DNA of 64,000 bases, taken from positions 496,001-560,000 of the forward strand of contig NZ_CP085339.1 in the NCBI RefSeq assembly GCF_020618475.1. Direction: 5' to 3'. The notes beneath the pieces were generated by a model, which saw only the letters and a program-made list of their open reading frames with translations, did not search any database and was not told the DNA's origin. This document shows, one piece after another, positions 48,351 through 57,022 of the stretch. The translations under genes and the position numbers were made by a program. Each line of letters begins with the position of its first letter. Positions within the stretch are counted from its first letter, which is position 1. The stretch is from Haladaptatus halobius. GTDB taxonomy: Archaea > Halobacteriota > Halobacteria > Halobacteriales > Haladaptataceae.

Positions 48351-48803
48351 ATGAGATTTTGCAACCAGAGCCATCTCTCGGAGGAGTCTCGACTTGCTCG
48401 CTATGACGATGAGATGCTCGCCTCCGTCACCAATCGCAAGCCCGACGAACTCGCGGGGAAAGCGTGGCGCGAACGTGATGAGGCTGGTCGCTATTCACTC
48501 TGGTCGAAAGGGAGCGGTGAGATCCGTGCCTACTTAGACGCTTCAGAGTTAGCTGAATGGATTCGGCTGAAAGAGTCCGGCGTGAGCAAAAAATATTCAC
48601 AGGAACTTGCTCGCCGGACGATGGATGCGATGCACGAACTCTCGAATGGACGGCTCGGGAAGATCAACCGGCAACGATCCAAAGACGGGTTGAGCTACCA
48701 GGAAACGCGGCTCGTGTTGAAGGCAGACGTCGAACTCCCTGGTGAGATCACGGATAAGAACACGGACGATAATCCGACCACAGACGGGGTTGCCGGAGAG
48801 TAG
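48351..48803 (+). CDS. hypothetical protein behind the palindromic operator
   Basis: 150 residues (MRFCNQSHLSEESRLARYDD; an internal ATG at 48414 begins MLASVTNRKPDELAGKAWRE). Acidic/basic mixed and helical, with IRAYLDASELAEWIRLKESG, then KKYSQELARRTMDAMHELSN. It may be a small DNA-associated protein of a plasmid or virus. The palindrome directly upstream suggests tight control. No family recognised. Confidence 0.5.
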   Translation: MRFCNQSHLSEESRLARYDDEMLASVTNRKPDELAGKAWRERDEAGRYSLWSKGSGEIRAYLDASELAEWIRLKESGVSKKYSQELARRTMDAMHELSNGRLGKINRQRSKDGLSYQETRLVLKADVELPGEITDKNTDDNPTTDGVAGE

Positions 48804-48928
48804 CGTGGTCGGATCCAAATCACGCCCGAGAGGGATACAACTCTAACACGAACCTCAGCACAAACGCGGATATGGATGTCTCGAATTGACACAGTTCGGG
48901 ACGGACGCCGGACGGCTACTCGTGAGTA

Positions 48929-49009
48929 CAGCAGTTGTATCGGTGTCTATCGGCTGCTAGCTAGCGGGAGGGAGAGAGCTGGTACCGACCACCGTGTTTG
49001 TGGTCGGAG
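48929..49009 (+). repeat. 80-bp dispersed repeat, copy 2
   Basis: Partner of 42811-42889, GCAGTTGTATCGGTGTCTAT to TGGTCGGAG. Confidence 0.55.
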
Positions 49010-49257
49010 AAGCATGATTAGGTTAATTGAGATAGTCGCTGTTGAGCTAGCGATGACGATAGTATTCAGATACGGCGACAAGAAATCGAGTTTATAATTA
49101 ATGGCGAGAACGGACTAGATGTGGCGAGCAAGACGGCCACTGGCTTGCTTACACAACCACGGTCAGCACCCTGCAGATCAACTGTGGGACAGGCCACAAA
49201 TGTCTGCCCGAAATCCTCCCATCGAAGGAATAGGGGGAGAGTAGGCAGTCCCCGTCA

Positions 49258-49345
49258 ATTGTACGACTGACGACGGTATTCTCGCATCGATACGCGAATC
49301 TTTGTTTCCAGCTGCCACCGCTTGCTGGGTAGCGGGTACACAAGC
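49258..49345 (+). pseudogene. small winged-helix regulator, degraded copy D
   Basis: DDGILASIRESLFPAATACW-like reading aligned with copy B; beyond it the homology fades. The most decayed of the four copies. Confidence 0.5.
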
Positions 49346-49388
49346 AGAACGGAAAACCGTTATCCGGTCGCCGCGATACCTATCTGGT

Positions 49389-49502
49389 ATGGGATTACTT
49401 CAGGACGTTCTGTGCATCACGGGCATCAGGCACGACCACGGCGACGTGCACGGCGGGATGAAGCGCTGTCGGAACTGCGGGAACGTCGAGGAGACCGAGT
49501 AG
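49389..49502 (+). CDS. 37-residue Cys/His micro-protein
   Basis: MGLLQDVLCITGIRHDHGDV followed by HGGMKRCRNCGNVEETE. One CxxC and a His-rich segment suggest metal binding. I recall similar tiny haloarchaeal genes but cannot verify. Confidence 0.4.
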   Translation: MGLLQDVLCITGIRHDHGDVHGGMKRCRNCGNVEETE

Positions 49503-49687
49503 CCCGCAGAACAGGCCGGGGGGCCACGCACGCGACGCCATCGAGGCAGGCTCGTCACACGATGTGGGCAGGAGCCTGCCCGTCAGGATCGAATTCGATG
49601 TCCTTATCGAGAGCCAGACGGCCACCTTTTCGCACGGGAGGGATCCATCGGGCGGTGGTTAGTTCGGCAGTTCCTTCCGCCCGGTCC

Positions 49688-49870
49688 TCACGCATGGCCA
49701 GCACGGAAGTCTCCGAGGCCATCGCAGTCACAGTCGTCTGAGTCGGCATCGTCTTCGTCCTCCGAGGGGAAGGCATCGAGCGTGCCATCGTCAGTCGCAT
49801 TCTCAACGGCGGCCATGTGTTTGCAGTAGGCGTTGGCGGCGTTCCAACCCACGTCTCGCAGGTATCCCCT
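49688..49870 (-). pseudogene. SWIM-type zinc-finger protein, C-terminal remnant
   Basis: Reads GWNAANAYCKHMAAVENATD, then DCDCDGLGDF, where one missing base diverts the frame; in the alternate frame MREDRAEGTAELTT hides the expected CVRTGRKELPN tail. AYCKHM supplies the C-x-H of a SWIM finger. Compare 39712-39800. Confidence 0.5.
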
Positions 49871-50043
49871 GTGTGAGAGGAGAGGATATCGACGCAAAAC
49901 AATCCAGAGAACTCCGAGTCCTTCGCGGATAGGAGTAACGGCCGTGTGGCCCGGCCAGCACTGCGTCGGTGTGCAAACCATACATCTCCCAAACCACCAC
50001 GCCTCCACGTGTGGGAAGCCCCACCGTTCACAGCGGGGGGAGG
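49871..50043. other. remnant DNA next to the TrmB gene
   Basis: No reliable gene. Short stretches recall the right ends of IS200/IS605-type elements, but I cannot support that. Confidence 0.3.
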
Positions 50044-50826
50044 TCACACGTCGATATATTTCGAAAACCAGGTCTCCAGAAGGCCGATCAAAACACTCGC
50101 AAACCCAGTGCCATCACTCCAGAAGGCGATTTCGTTCTGCATCTCATCTTGGTGAACAGGAACGAGGACACTCATAAGAATAACGTCCGAGTCGATTGCT
50201 AAAACTCGCCCACTCCGATCGTCATCAGCATCCTCCGGCTTCATTGGGGAGTGGTGGGCTTCGAGACCGTGCTCTTCAAAATGCTCACAAACGGATGGAT
50301 TTCCGCTCGTGATGAGAATATCAACACCAGCAGCTCTTGCATTCACAAGCGCATCAATCACGGGTTCGGGTACCATAGATAGGTCGCGAGCACCGAAAAT
50401 AATCCGCTTATTCGCGTTGCTGATGAGTTGGGCAACGCGATCGTTGATCGTCTTTTGCCCTTTGATCGTCCAGATATCTTCTTGGGTCTCCGTTTCGTCG
50501 ATCGGTTGTTGTTGCAGGGAACTGAGCGCATCGAAAGCACGATCTTGCTCACGTTCGAGTTGGGCCTGTAAATGTGCACGCGCTTCATCAAGCCCCACTG
50601 CCCGGAACTGCTGTGGGCTAGATTGCTGAACGTCCACTAGTCCCAACTCTTCCAACCCTTCAGCAGCACCATATACTTGTGAGCGAGGGACGTCGCTATT
50701 ATTCGCGATCTCGCTTGCGGTCGCCTTTTCGATCGGCTGTAAGGCACAGAAGACTAATGCTTCATACTTTGAGAGTCCGAGCCGCTGGAGTGCGGCAGCC
50801 GCATCAGCCAGAGTTCCGTTAGTCAT
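50044..50826 (-). CDS. TrmB-family transcriptional regulator
   Basis: 260 residues. The N-terminal TrmB winged helix is LQRLGLSKYEALVFCALQPI, then SEIANNSDVPRSQVYGAAEG; a coiled linker follows (REQDRAFDALSSLQQQ), then a C-terminal phospholipase-D-like/TrmB effector domain with NKRIIFGARDLSMVPEP. TrmB proteins sense sugars or other small ligands. Its ATG lies inside the end of the MMPL transporter gene (8-bp overlap, ATG 50826, transporter stop 50819), so the two are one transcript with the regulator second. Confidence 0.87.
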   Translation of the reverse strand: MTNGTLADAAAALQRLGLSKYEALVFCALQPIEKATASEIANNSDVPRSQVYGAAEGLEELGLVDVQQSSPQQFRAVGLDEARAHLQAQLEREQDRAFDALSSLQQQPIDETETQEDIWTIKGQKTINDRVAQLISNANKRIIFGARDLSMVPEPVIDALVNARAAGVDILITSGNPSVCEHFEEHGLEAHHSPMKPEDADDDRSGRVLAIDSDVILMSVLVPVHQDEMQNEIAFWSDGTGFASVLIGLLETWFSKYIDV

Positions 50827-53800
50827 TTGTCGTACCTACATCATCGATAGTGGATTTATCTGCCGATTCAGAAGTCGTTGCACCACCAGGACCAAGATAC
50901 CGGGTCCACAGTGCGAGAAGACTGGGAAGCACAAAGACACTCGCGAGGAACGAGTAGATGATTGTGAGCCCCGTGATGATGCCGAACTGCTGAAGCGGTG
51001 GCAAGATGGCGAACACAAGGACACCAAAGCCACCCACAGTAGTCGCCGCACTTCCGAGGAGTGCGCCACCAGTCCCAGTGACACTCTTGTGCATCGCAAC
51101 CCATACAGACGCTTGCTCGTCGAGTTCGTGGATGTAGCGCTCGCTGAGGTGAATACTGTAGGCGATGCCCAGTCCCACAGTGAGACTGGTGATCAAGCCT
51201 GTGATCACGTTGAACGGGATCCCAAGGACGAACATCGTCCCAAGGATCCAGGACACACTGAACGCCACTGGAAGCATCGTGATGAACCCGAGCGTCGCAC
51301 TCCCGTGCAGGAAGTAGTATGTGATCATCAGGAAGACGAACGTTGCACCAAGCGTGATCAGGAGACTCTCGATGACGGAGTTGAGCAGCTGATCCTGGAC
51401 GATCTTGAAGATGATCGATTGGCCAGTTGCGACTGCGCTGAGACTACTACTCTGTTCGATAGTCCCTGCAACGGCTTTCATCTGCTTGCTGACGGCGTCA
51501 TCGCTTGCACTGCCCTTAATCGAGACCGTCATATGGATCGCCTTGTACTGACCGTCGTCGGTGCGGTAGAGGACGCCTTTCGCTTGGTCTGGTGCAACCG
51601 TGTAGAGTTTGTCATAGACCGCCTTCAGATTGCGATCAGGGACGCCATCACCGTTGGTATCTGCATTCTCGAACGTTGTTTTGAACGAGTCGTTCTCCTC
51701 TACGACCGACTGCATGACCGAAAGCGGACTCTGGATATCCGGGTCACCACTCGACAGAACAACTGTCGAGTCTTTCTTCGCCGCCTCGTTTTCCGCTTTT
51801 TCGACTGTTTTGAGTGTAGTTGGCTGTGTTATATCCCCGCGTATCAGTATCGCTGCATTGGAATCCTGACGCAGGAAGTTGTTGTTCACGTATTCCAGCG
51901 AGGATTTCACTGTATACTCACCTGGAGCAAAGGGCTCTGGCAACTCGGTCATAACACCCGAGGGATTGCTCGCCAAGAAATCCTCCTGTGAGAAGCTGGT
52001 GTCGACTTGTGATGCACCAACACCGCCGAGCACGGTGAGTACCACCGCGATAGCGAGTACGATGCGTGGCGCCTTACGAGCTGCCGTTGCACCGCCAGCA
52101 AGCACCGCACCAAGCCGCCCACCGCTGGTCCCGAAGGCCCGGTTTTGCCGATCCCAGCCACGAGCTTCTAAGAATGAATCGAGCTCGATTTTGATAGCAG
52201 GAATCAGCACACCGAAGATGATCAGTGCAGCCATAATCCCAACCGAACTTACGATACCGAACTGCCGAATCGGGGGTACGTCACTGACAAGGTTCGAGAG
52301 GAACCCGATCACCGCAGTAACCGTTACGAGGATCAATGCGATACCCAGACTCGACAGCGTTTCCCTCATCGACGCTGTCACACCCTCAGTGCGGTCTCGC
52401 TCTTCGCGATGGCGCATGAAGACGTGAATGGCATAGTCAATCGACAGTCCGATGAGTAACACCGGAACTGCGATGAAGATCTGATTGAAGTTGATACCAG
52501 CCCAGCCCATGAAGCCGAACGTCCACATGAGGACGAGGGCGATACCGAAGAGTCCCAAAATAATATCGAGAAGATCCCGATAGGCAAATATCAGGACACC
52601 AAGGACGAAGATGATCGCCAGGGGCCCGACGATGAGGATACTGTCGCTCATCGACCGCTGGGTTTCATCGGAGATAATACCGCTCCCGAAGACAAGCACA
52701 CTCGACTGCTTCGTGTCGAATTGTTCGTGTGCGATCGTCTGCATGGCGAGCTGTGAATTTGTGATGCGATCGCTCACCGTCTGACTACTAGTACTGCCGC
52801 CCTCCGCCTTTTGGGAGACAATGATCATCGTCGCATTCGCATCTGTGCTGCCAGCTTCATAGCTGGTAGGCATGAACGCGAAGACACCGCTGCCACCGGC
52901 ACTGGAACCGCCAAAGCTGGCGTTTTCCGCGAGAACAGTCGTCGTTGCGTTGTGGATCTCCGACTGATTATGAGATTGAAGTATCGACAGCTGCTTGGAA
53001 AGCGTGAAATTGGTTTCGTTCTGGAGCTCTTGCTGATCGTTCTTCAGTTTTTGACCGTCCTCTTTCAGGGCTTCTTGAGCCTCTTTGAATTTGTCAAACC
53101 GGTTTTGTAACTGTTGCCCTTCCTCTTTGAGTTCTTCAGAATCGTTCTCCAATTCCTTTTGTGCTTCTTTCAGTTCTTCAGAATTTGCTTGGAGCTGCTG
53201 TGAATCTTCCTTGAGTTGTTGACCACGCTCATTGAGCTGTTGAGAGTCTTCTTCGAGCTCGGCCTGTTTTACCTGCAGTTCCTCTTTGTCCTGTTGGAGC
53301 TCACTAAAGGCGTCCTGTAGTTCCTTTCCTTCTTGTTGCAATTGCTCAGATTGTTCTTCGAGCTCGGCCTGTTCTGCTTGCAGTTGTTCGCCTTTCTCCC
53401 GCAGTTGTTTAGACTGCTCTTCGAGCTCCGCCTGGTCTGATTTGAGATCGGCTGCTTGCTGCTCGAGCTGTTGAGCATCTTCGGTGAGCTCCTGTTGATC
53501 CTGTTGGAGAGCAGCTGACTCATTCTCGAGTTGGGCTTGGTCAGCTTCTAATTGAGATTGTTTCTCGCGAAGGGAAGCAAGCTGTTGCTGGTATTCCGTA
53601 TCGTTGAGAGTTCCATTTTGATGGGCCTCCTCGATCGTAGTCTGCCGTTCTTGCAACTCTTGACCCCGTGTGGCAAGCTCTTGCTGTGTCTGATTCAGTT
53701 CATCGGCACGCTCTTGCAACTCTGCTCTGCGCTGTTCGAGCTTAGCCTGGCTTTGATTGAGTTCTTGTGCGCGCTGTTGTAGCTCTTGGCCACGTTCTTG

Positions 53801-54589
53801 GAGCTGTGCTTTGCTCTCGTTGAGCTGTTTGGCTCGTTCTTGGAGCTCCTGGCCTTTTGCTTGCAGTTGTGCTTTGCTCTCATTGAGTTCGTCAGATCGC
53901 TGCTGGAGCTGTTGTGCACGCTCTTGGAGATCTTCACCTGCTTCTTTGAGTTTCTCACCGCGCTGCTGGAGCTCCTGCTTGCTCTCGTTGAGTTCGTTAG
54001 ATCGTTGCTGGATCTTATCGCCACGCGCTTGCAACTCCTCACTGCGTTCTTTCAGACGTTCGCCCCGTTGTCGGAGTTCCTTCTTGCTCTCGTTGAGCTG
54101 CTCAGAGCGATTCTGAAGTTGCTTGCCCCACTCTGTAAGATTTTCTCGCCGTTGCTGGACATTCTCAGCTCGCGATTTGACTTCTTCGGCCTTATCTAGC
54201 TGAAAAATCGTCGTTGCGAGAACGTTTGCAATGCCAACTGTTGGTGTCTCATCTGTGAGAGTCTTATTGATCGTTCTATTATTTCTCAGTTTTCGCTGTA
54301 ACTTAATCTGGTTGTGGAGAGACTCTTTAGACAGCGTATTATTATCTCGGACGATTACTTGGACACTCGTTGTGTTGTTCGAATCCGTCGAGAAATTTTC
54401 GTTAATATAACTCTGGGCCTTTGCTGCTTGGCTGCTATCGCTTTGGAAAGAGTCCAGAGAAGATGACTGGTCAACCATCGACGCACCCGATCCAAGAATC
54501 AACGAAAAGACAAGCAGCGCTACGATGAGTAGGCGACTGTGTTTGATGATTCCCGCACCAAGTAGATCAGACAACGACATCTCTGACAC
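50819..54589 (-). CDS. MMPL/RND-family (HAE3-like) transporter with a giant coiled-coil domain
   Basis: 1256 residues, against roughly 750-900 for common archaeal MMPL proteins. Layout: TM1 (about 20-38), a short extracellular part, coiled coil about 133-535, a Gly/Ser/Asn linker, TM2-TM6 block (650-820), second extracellular domain, TM7-TM12 block and a short tail. TM4 carries the proton-relay motif GLSIDYAIHVFMRH; the equivalent in the second half reads GLGIAYSIH, with Ala for Asp. The family exports lipids, hydrophobic compounds or polyene-like molecules. The coiled coil would project from the cell surface. Read first in an operon with the overlapping TrmB regulator. Confidence 0.9.
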   Translation of the reverse strand: MSEMSLSDLLGAGIIKHSRLLIVALLVFSLILGSGASMVDQSSSLDSFQSDSSQAAKAQSYINENFSTDSNNTTSVQVIVRDNNTLSKESLHNQIKLQRKLRNNRTINKTLTDETPTVGIANVLATTIFQLDKAEEVKSRAENVQQRRENLTEWGKQLQNRSEQLNESKKELRQRGERLKERSEELQARGDKIQQRSNELNESKQELQQRGEKLKEAGEDLQERAQQLQQRSDELNESKAQLQAKGQELQERAKQLNESKAQLQERGQELQQRAQELNQSQAKLEQRRAELQERADELNQTQQELATRGQELQERQTTIEEAHQNGTLNDTEYQQQLASLREKQSQLEADQAQLENESAALQQDQQELTEDAQQLEQQAADLKSDQAELEEQSKQLREKGEQLQAEQAELEEQSEQLQQEGKELQDAFSELQQDKEELQVKQAELEEDSQQLNERGQQLKEDSQQLQANSEELKEAQKELENDSEELKEEGQQLQNRFDKFKEAQEALKEDGQKLKNDQQELQNETNFTLSKQLSILQSHNQSEIHNATTTVLAENASFGGSSAGGSGVFAFMPTSYEAGSTDANATMIIVSQKAEGGSTSSQTVSDRITNSQLAMQTIAHEQFDTKQSSVLVFGSGIISDETQRSMSDSILIVGPLAIIFVLGVLIFAYRDLLDIILGLFGIALVLMWTFGFMGWAGINFNQIFIAVPVLLIGLSIDYAIHVFMRHREERDRTEGVTASMRETLSSLGIALILVTVTAVIGFLSNLVSDVPPIRQFGIVSSVGIMAALIIFGVLIPAIKIELDSFLEARGWDRQNRAFGTSGGRLGAVLAGGATAARKAPRIVLAIAVVLTVLGGVGASQVDTSFSQEDFLASNPSGVMTELPEPFAPGEYTVKSSLEYVNNNFLRQDSNAAILIRGDITQPTTLKTVEKAENEAAKKDSTVVLSSGDPDIQSPLSVMQSVVEENDSFKTTFENADTNGDGVPDRNLKAVYDKLYTVAPDQAKGVLYRTDDGQYKAIHMTVSIKGSASDDAVSKQMKAVAGTIEQSSSLSAVATGQSIIFKIVQDQLLNSVIESLLITLGATFVFLMITYYFLHGSATLGFITMLPVAFSVSWILGTMFVLGIPFNVITGLITSLTVGLGIAYSIHLSERYIHELDEQASVWVAMHKSVTGTGGALLGSAATTVGGFGVLVFAILPPLQQFGIITGLTIIYSFLASVFVLPSLLALWTRYLGPGGATTSESADKSTIDDVGTTND

Positions 54590-54766
54590 CTCTATTAATC
54601 CTTTGTAGTTGCGTTTGTAGTATTCTACTCACGGTTTTGTTGTTACTTAACTACTCACACCTTCCATCATATATCTTCCGATGATTGACGGCGACGGACG
54701 TAAATTGCGAATAAGTTGGATACGTGCCCACGAAGCTATCGCGGAGATAGCGAAGGGAGGACGCTG

Positions 54767-55092
54767 ATTATAACGTTGTAATCACGGGGGTTCAGAGAAC
54801 CTCCATTTCGGCGACGCCACCACCCGAGATCCACACCGCACTGCCGGTGAACCATGGTGGTACTAGTGTGTTGGCTATAGTGGAGTGCGTCTATTTCTGC
54901 GAAATGGAGGGGGTCGCGTTCGCGATCCCCCTCTATTATAACGGTATAATCGACAGCACTCACTAGAGAAAGTCAAGGGCAATACAATTGAGAACGTGCC
55001 GAAGTGCTGGAGCTGACGAATTAACAATTGGAGTATATCTTCCAGTCATCTGTCAGAGATGGTGTGATAGAGATAGAGTATCTATTCAGCAA
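54767..55092 (+). repeat. dispersed structured repeat, copy C (full)
   Basis: Left arm ATTATAACGTTGTAATC and right arm CTATTATAACGGTATAAT, 184 bp from end to end, plus the shared tail to about 55092. The first inner hairpin loop is AGA here and TCT in copy B with stems kept. Inserted at the 3' side of the SDR remnant. Confidence 0.8.
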
Positions 55093-55457
55093 ATGAGACG
55101 AACCGCTCGGTGCCCTTTTTGACCATGTAGGGACTCGCTGGGGAAGACACAGCCCCACCTTGGTTTGCCAATCAGCGGTGATAACTCGGCTAGTTGATTC
55201 GATTTTTCCAGCCAGTTTCCGCCCGACATCCGCGGGATCACTCAACAGTGACTCCGGGTAGCCGAGTTCGGTTGCTGAACGAGTGCTCGACAGTGGAGGG
55301 TGCATCAGCGTACACGCTACATTCTCGTGTTGCAGTTCCAGCCGCAGGGACCGGACGAGTGCCTCGATTGCGCCTTTCGTTGAAGCGTATCCGGAGAGCC
55401 CAGGATGGCCGACGAGCCCTGCCCCGGAACTCACGTTGTGGATGATTCCCTCGTTCC
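55075..55457 (-). pseudogene. short-chain dehydrogenase fragment
   Basis: NEGIIHNVSSGAGLVGHPGL, then SGYASTKGAIEALVRSLRLE: the Ser and Y-x3-K catalytic residues of an SDR are present, but the NAD-binding N-terminus is replaced by a regulator gene and the C-terminus runs into repeat copy C. Confidence 0.8.
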
Positions 55458-55843
55458 GCTTGGAACGTGGTGAGATCCTCTTGCCTGGGAAAGAGGATTT
55501 CGAACTCCCAAGCATGGGAGTTATAGCCGTATGCACTCCTGATAATCGTTTCGGCAGCCGTGAATCCCTCAAAAAATTCGCCCTTAGGGGCACCCCAATT
55601 CAGAAGATAGAGACGGCGATCGTCAATCTGCTCAACATCGACAAGTTCTTGCACCTGTTCATGAGCACGAACGCGGTGTTCGAACTCATTGAAATCTATA
55701 TTCCAGGCCCAAAACAAGGGGATGGCATTTGTTCCAACGGGGACGATTCGTTCGAATTCAATCTGGGTTTCTGTCCCTGCAGTAAGCAATCGACCAAGCG
55801 GGAAATCCGTCGCTTGGAGCGAGAGTTCCACAATAATTGCCAT
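55455..55843 (-). pseudogene. BAT-domain regulator, N-terminal fragment
   Basis: MAIIVELSLQATDFPLGRLL, later ETIIRSAYGYNSHAWEFEIL and FPRQEDLTTFQ: the sensor domain of an HTH_10-type regulator. At about 55455 it joins the SDR fragment out of frame, so the DNA-binding domain is lost. A frame upstream of 55843 exists but lacks family resemblance. Confidence 0.75.
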
Positions 55844-55992
55844 CAATTCATCTACTGTACAATCTGACCCATTATAGTATCTCTGGGAGAACGTGGTGCA
55901 GTGCAATTCTATTACAGCAGCAAGCTGTCGATAGTGGGAACTTTGGTCACTGGACAAGAAAAGCCGCTACTCCCTGCAATCCTTCTTCGTCT

Positions 55993-56277
55993 CTATCGAT
56001 CTTCAGCCTCAACCTCAACGGTCCCGTCACTCGATACTGTCACCCAGTACCCTACATACTGAAACGAGATTTTGCCGTCTGGACGAGAGGACCCGTCTGC
56101 TCGAGACGCAAAAAGTGACTCAAGTGCTTCTGTGTTAATCACATTGTATAACGGTTTGAGTTCATCTCCTGACTGCTCGTCTGCCTCTGCAACCGTAGTG
56201 ATAATTCGTTCAGTGAGAGAATCAGACATTCCAATTGTTGTCTGTCTACTCCCCATGGCTGGTGAATTCATTCCCAT
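55993..56277 (-). CDS. HalOD1 output-domain protein
   Basis: 94 residues (78 from the internal ATG at 56229, MSDSLTERIITTVAEADEQS). The pattern LKPLYNVINTEALESLF, then ISFQYVGYWVTVSSDGTVEV matches HalOD1, a haloarchaeal output domain found alone or on signalling proteins. A second member is at 60182-60577. Confidence 0.75.
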   Translation of the reverse strand: MGMNSPAMGSRQTTIGMSDSLTERIITTVAEADEQSGDELKPLYNVINTEALESLFASRADGSSRPDGKISFQYVGYWVTVSSDGTVEVEAEDR

Positions 56278-56454
56278 ATGTCCCTCCTGTAAGAACCCCC
56301 ACCTTGCATTGGCAAGGTGCTCTTAATGGGATGTTCCTGCTAACTCGGTCAACTGAAGCAGCCGGTAAATAACTAACGGGACATCATTGTACTTTAGCGC
56401 TCAAAAGTAATCACCAAGAGGATGTACCGCTAAATATTGTCCACCTAGTTATTC

Positions 56455-56775
56455 TTATTCTTGATACCGGTACATCTCTAAGAGAATCTCAAGATGATCA
56501 CTACTATGATAGCGAATGGTCTGATTCCGTGAATCGTATTCGATTATGTTGTAATCAGCCAACTTCGGTAGGTGGCGTTGATGGAGATTTATTTGAAGAC
56601 GTTCGCGAGTTGTAGTGACGTCTTGTGCAAGTCTGTCAACGAGTGTTGAGAGTGTGAATGCCTCTCCATTCATTGTCGAGAGGTGATAGAGGAGATAACG
56701 TCGATGTTGATTTGCGAGTATCTTAAAAAGCATATCGAATGAGGGTTCTGATGATTGCGGAGGGTCGATTGTCAT
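56455..56775 (-). CDS. DUF7344 winged-helix protein
   Basis: 106 residues. FKILANQHRRYLLYHLSTMN, then LHQRHLPKLADYNIIEYDSR are the family signatures, as at 17552-17890. Probably DNA-binding. Intact, 250 bp beyond the 3' end of the polB gene. Confidence 0.8.
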   Translation of the reverse strand: MTIDPPQSSEPSFDMLFKILANQHRRYLLYHLSTMNGEAFTLSTLVDRLAQDVTTTRERLQINLHQRHLPKLADYNIIEYDSRNQTIRYHSSDHLEILLEMYRYQE

Positions 56776-57022
56776 TGTCTAGTCAATGAGGTGGAGGGAA
56801 AACGAACGTCAGTAGTGTTGTGTCTGATTCATGATTGTTAGTGTGGTAGGGGGGACTGATCTCCAATTCCGTCTGTTTTATTCCTGTAATCGCACTAATT
56901 TTAGTATTCCAGCTATTTAGGAATTATGGAAGAAGTATGGCTAAAGAAGAGACAGTCTAATTGTGTAAGTTGAGTTTTGGAATACTGGTAGAATATCTTA
57001 ATGAAGACCTTTTATTCGATTG

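Noticed and set aside
51089..51991. 300-residue plus-strand frame, and several Cys/Ser-rich frames at 53-54 kb
   Set aside because: Complementary to the MMPL gene and its coiled-coil repeats; composition is an artefact of the repeats.
52985..54193. Possible tandem DNA repeat or CRISPR-like array
   Set aside because: The periodicity is that of a protein coiled coil with variable units and no spacers; no CRISPR array or cas gene was seen in the window.
54736..54963. Small ORF inside repeat copy C, also open in copy B
   Set aside because: Its conservation follows from the repeat itself; the reading is Arg/Trp-rich and not protein-like.
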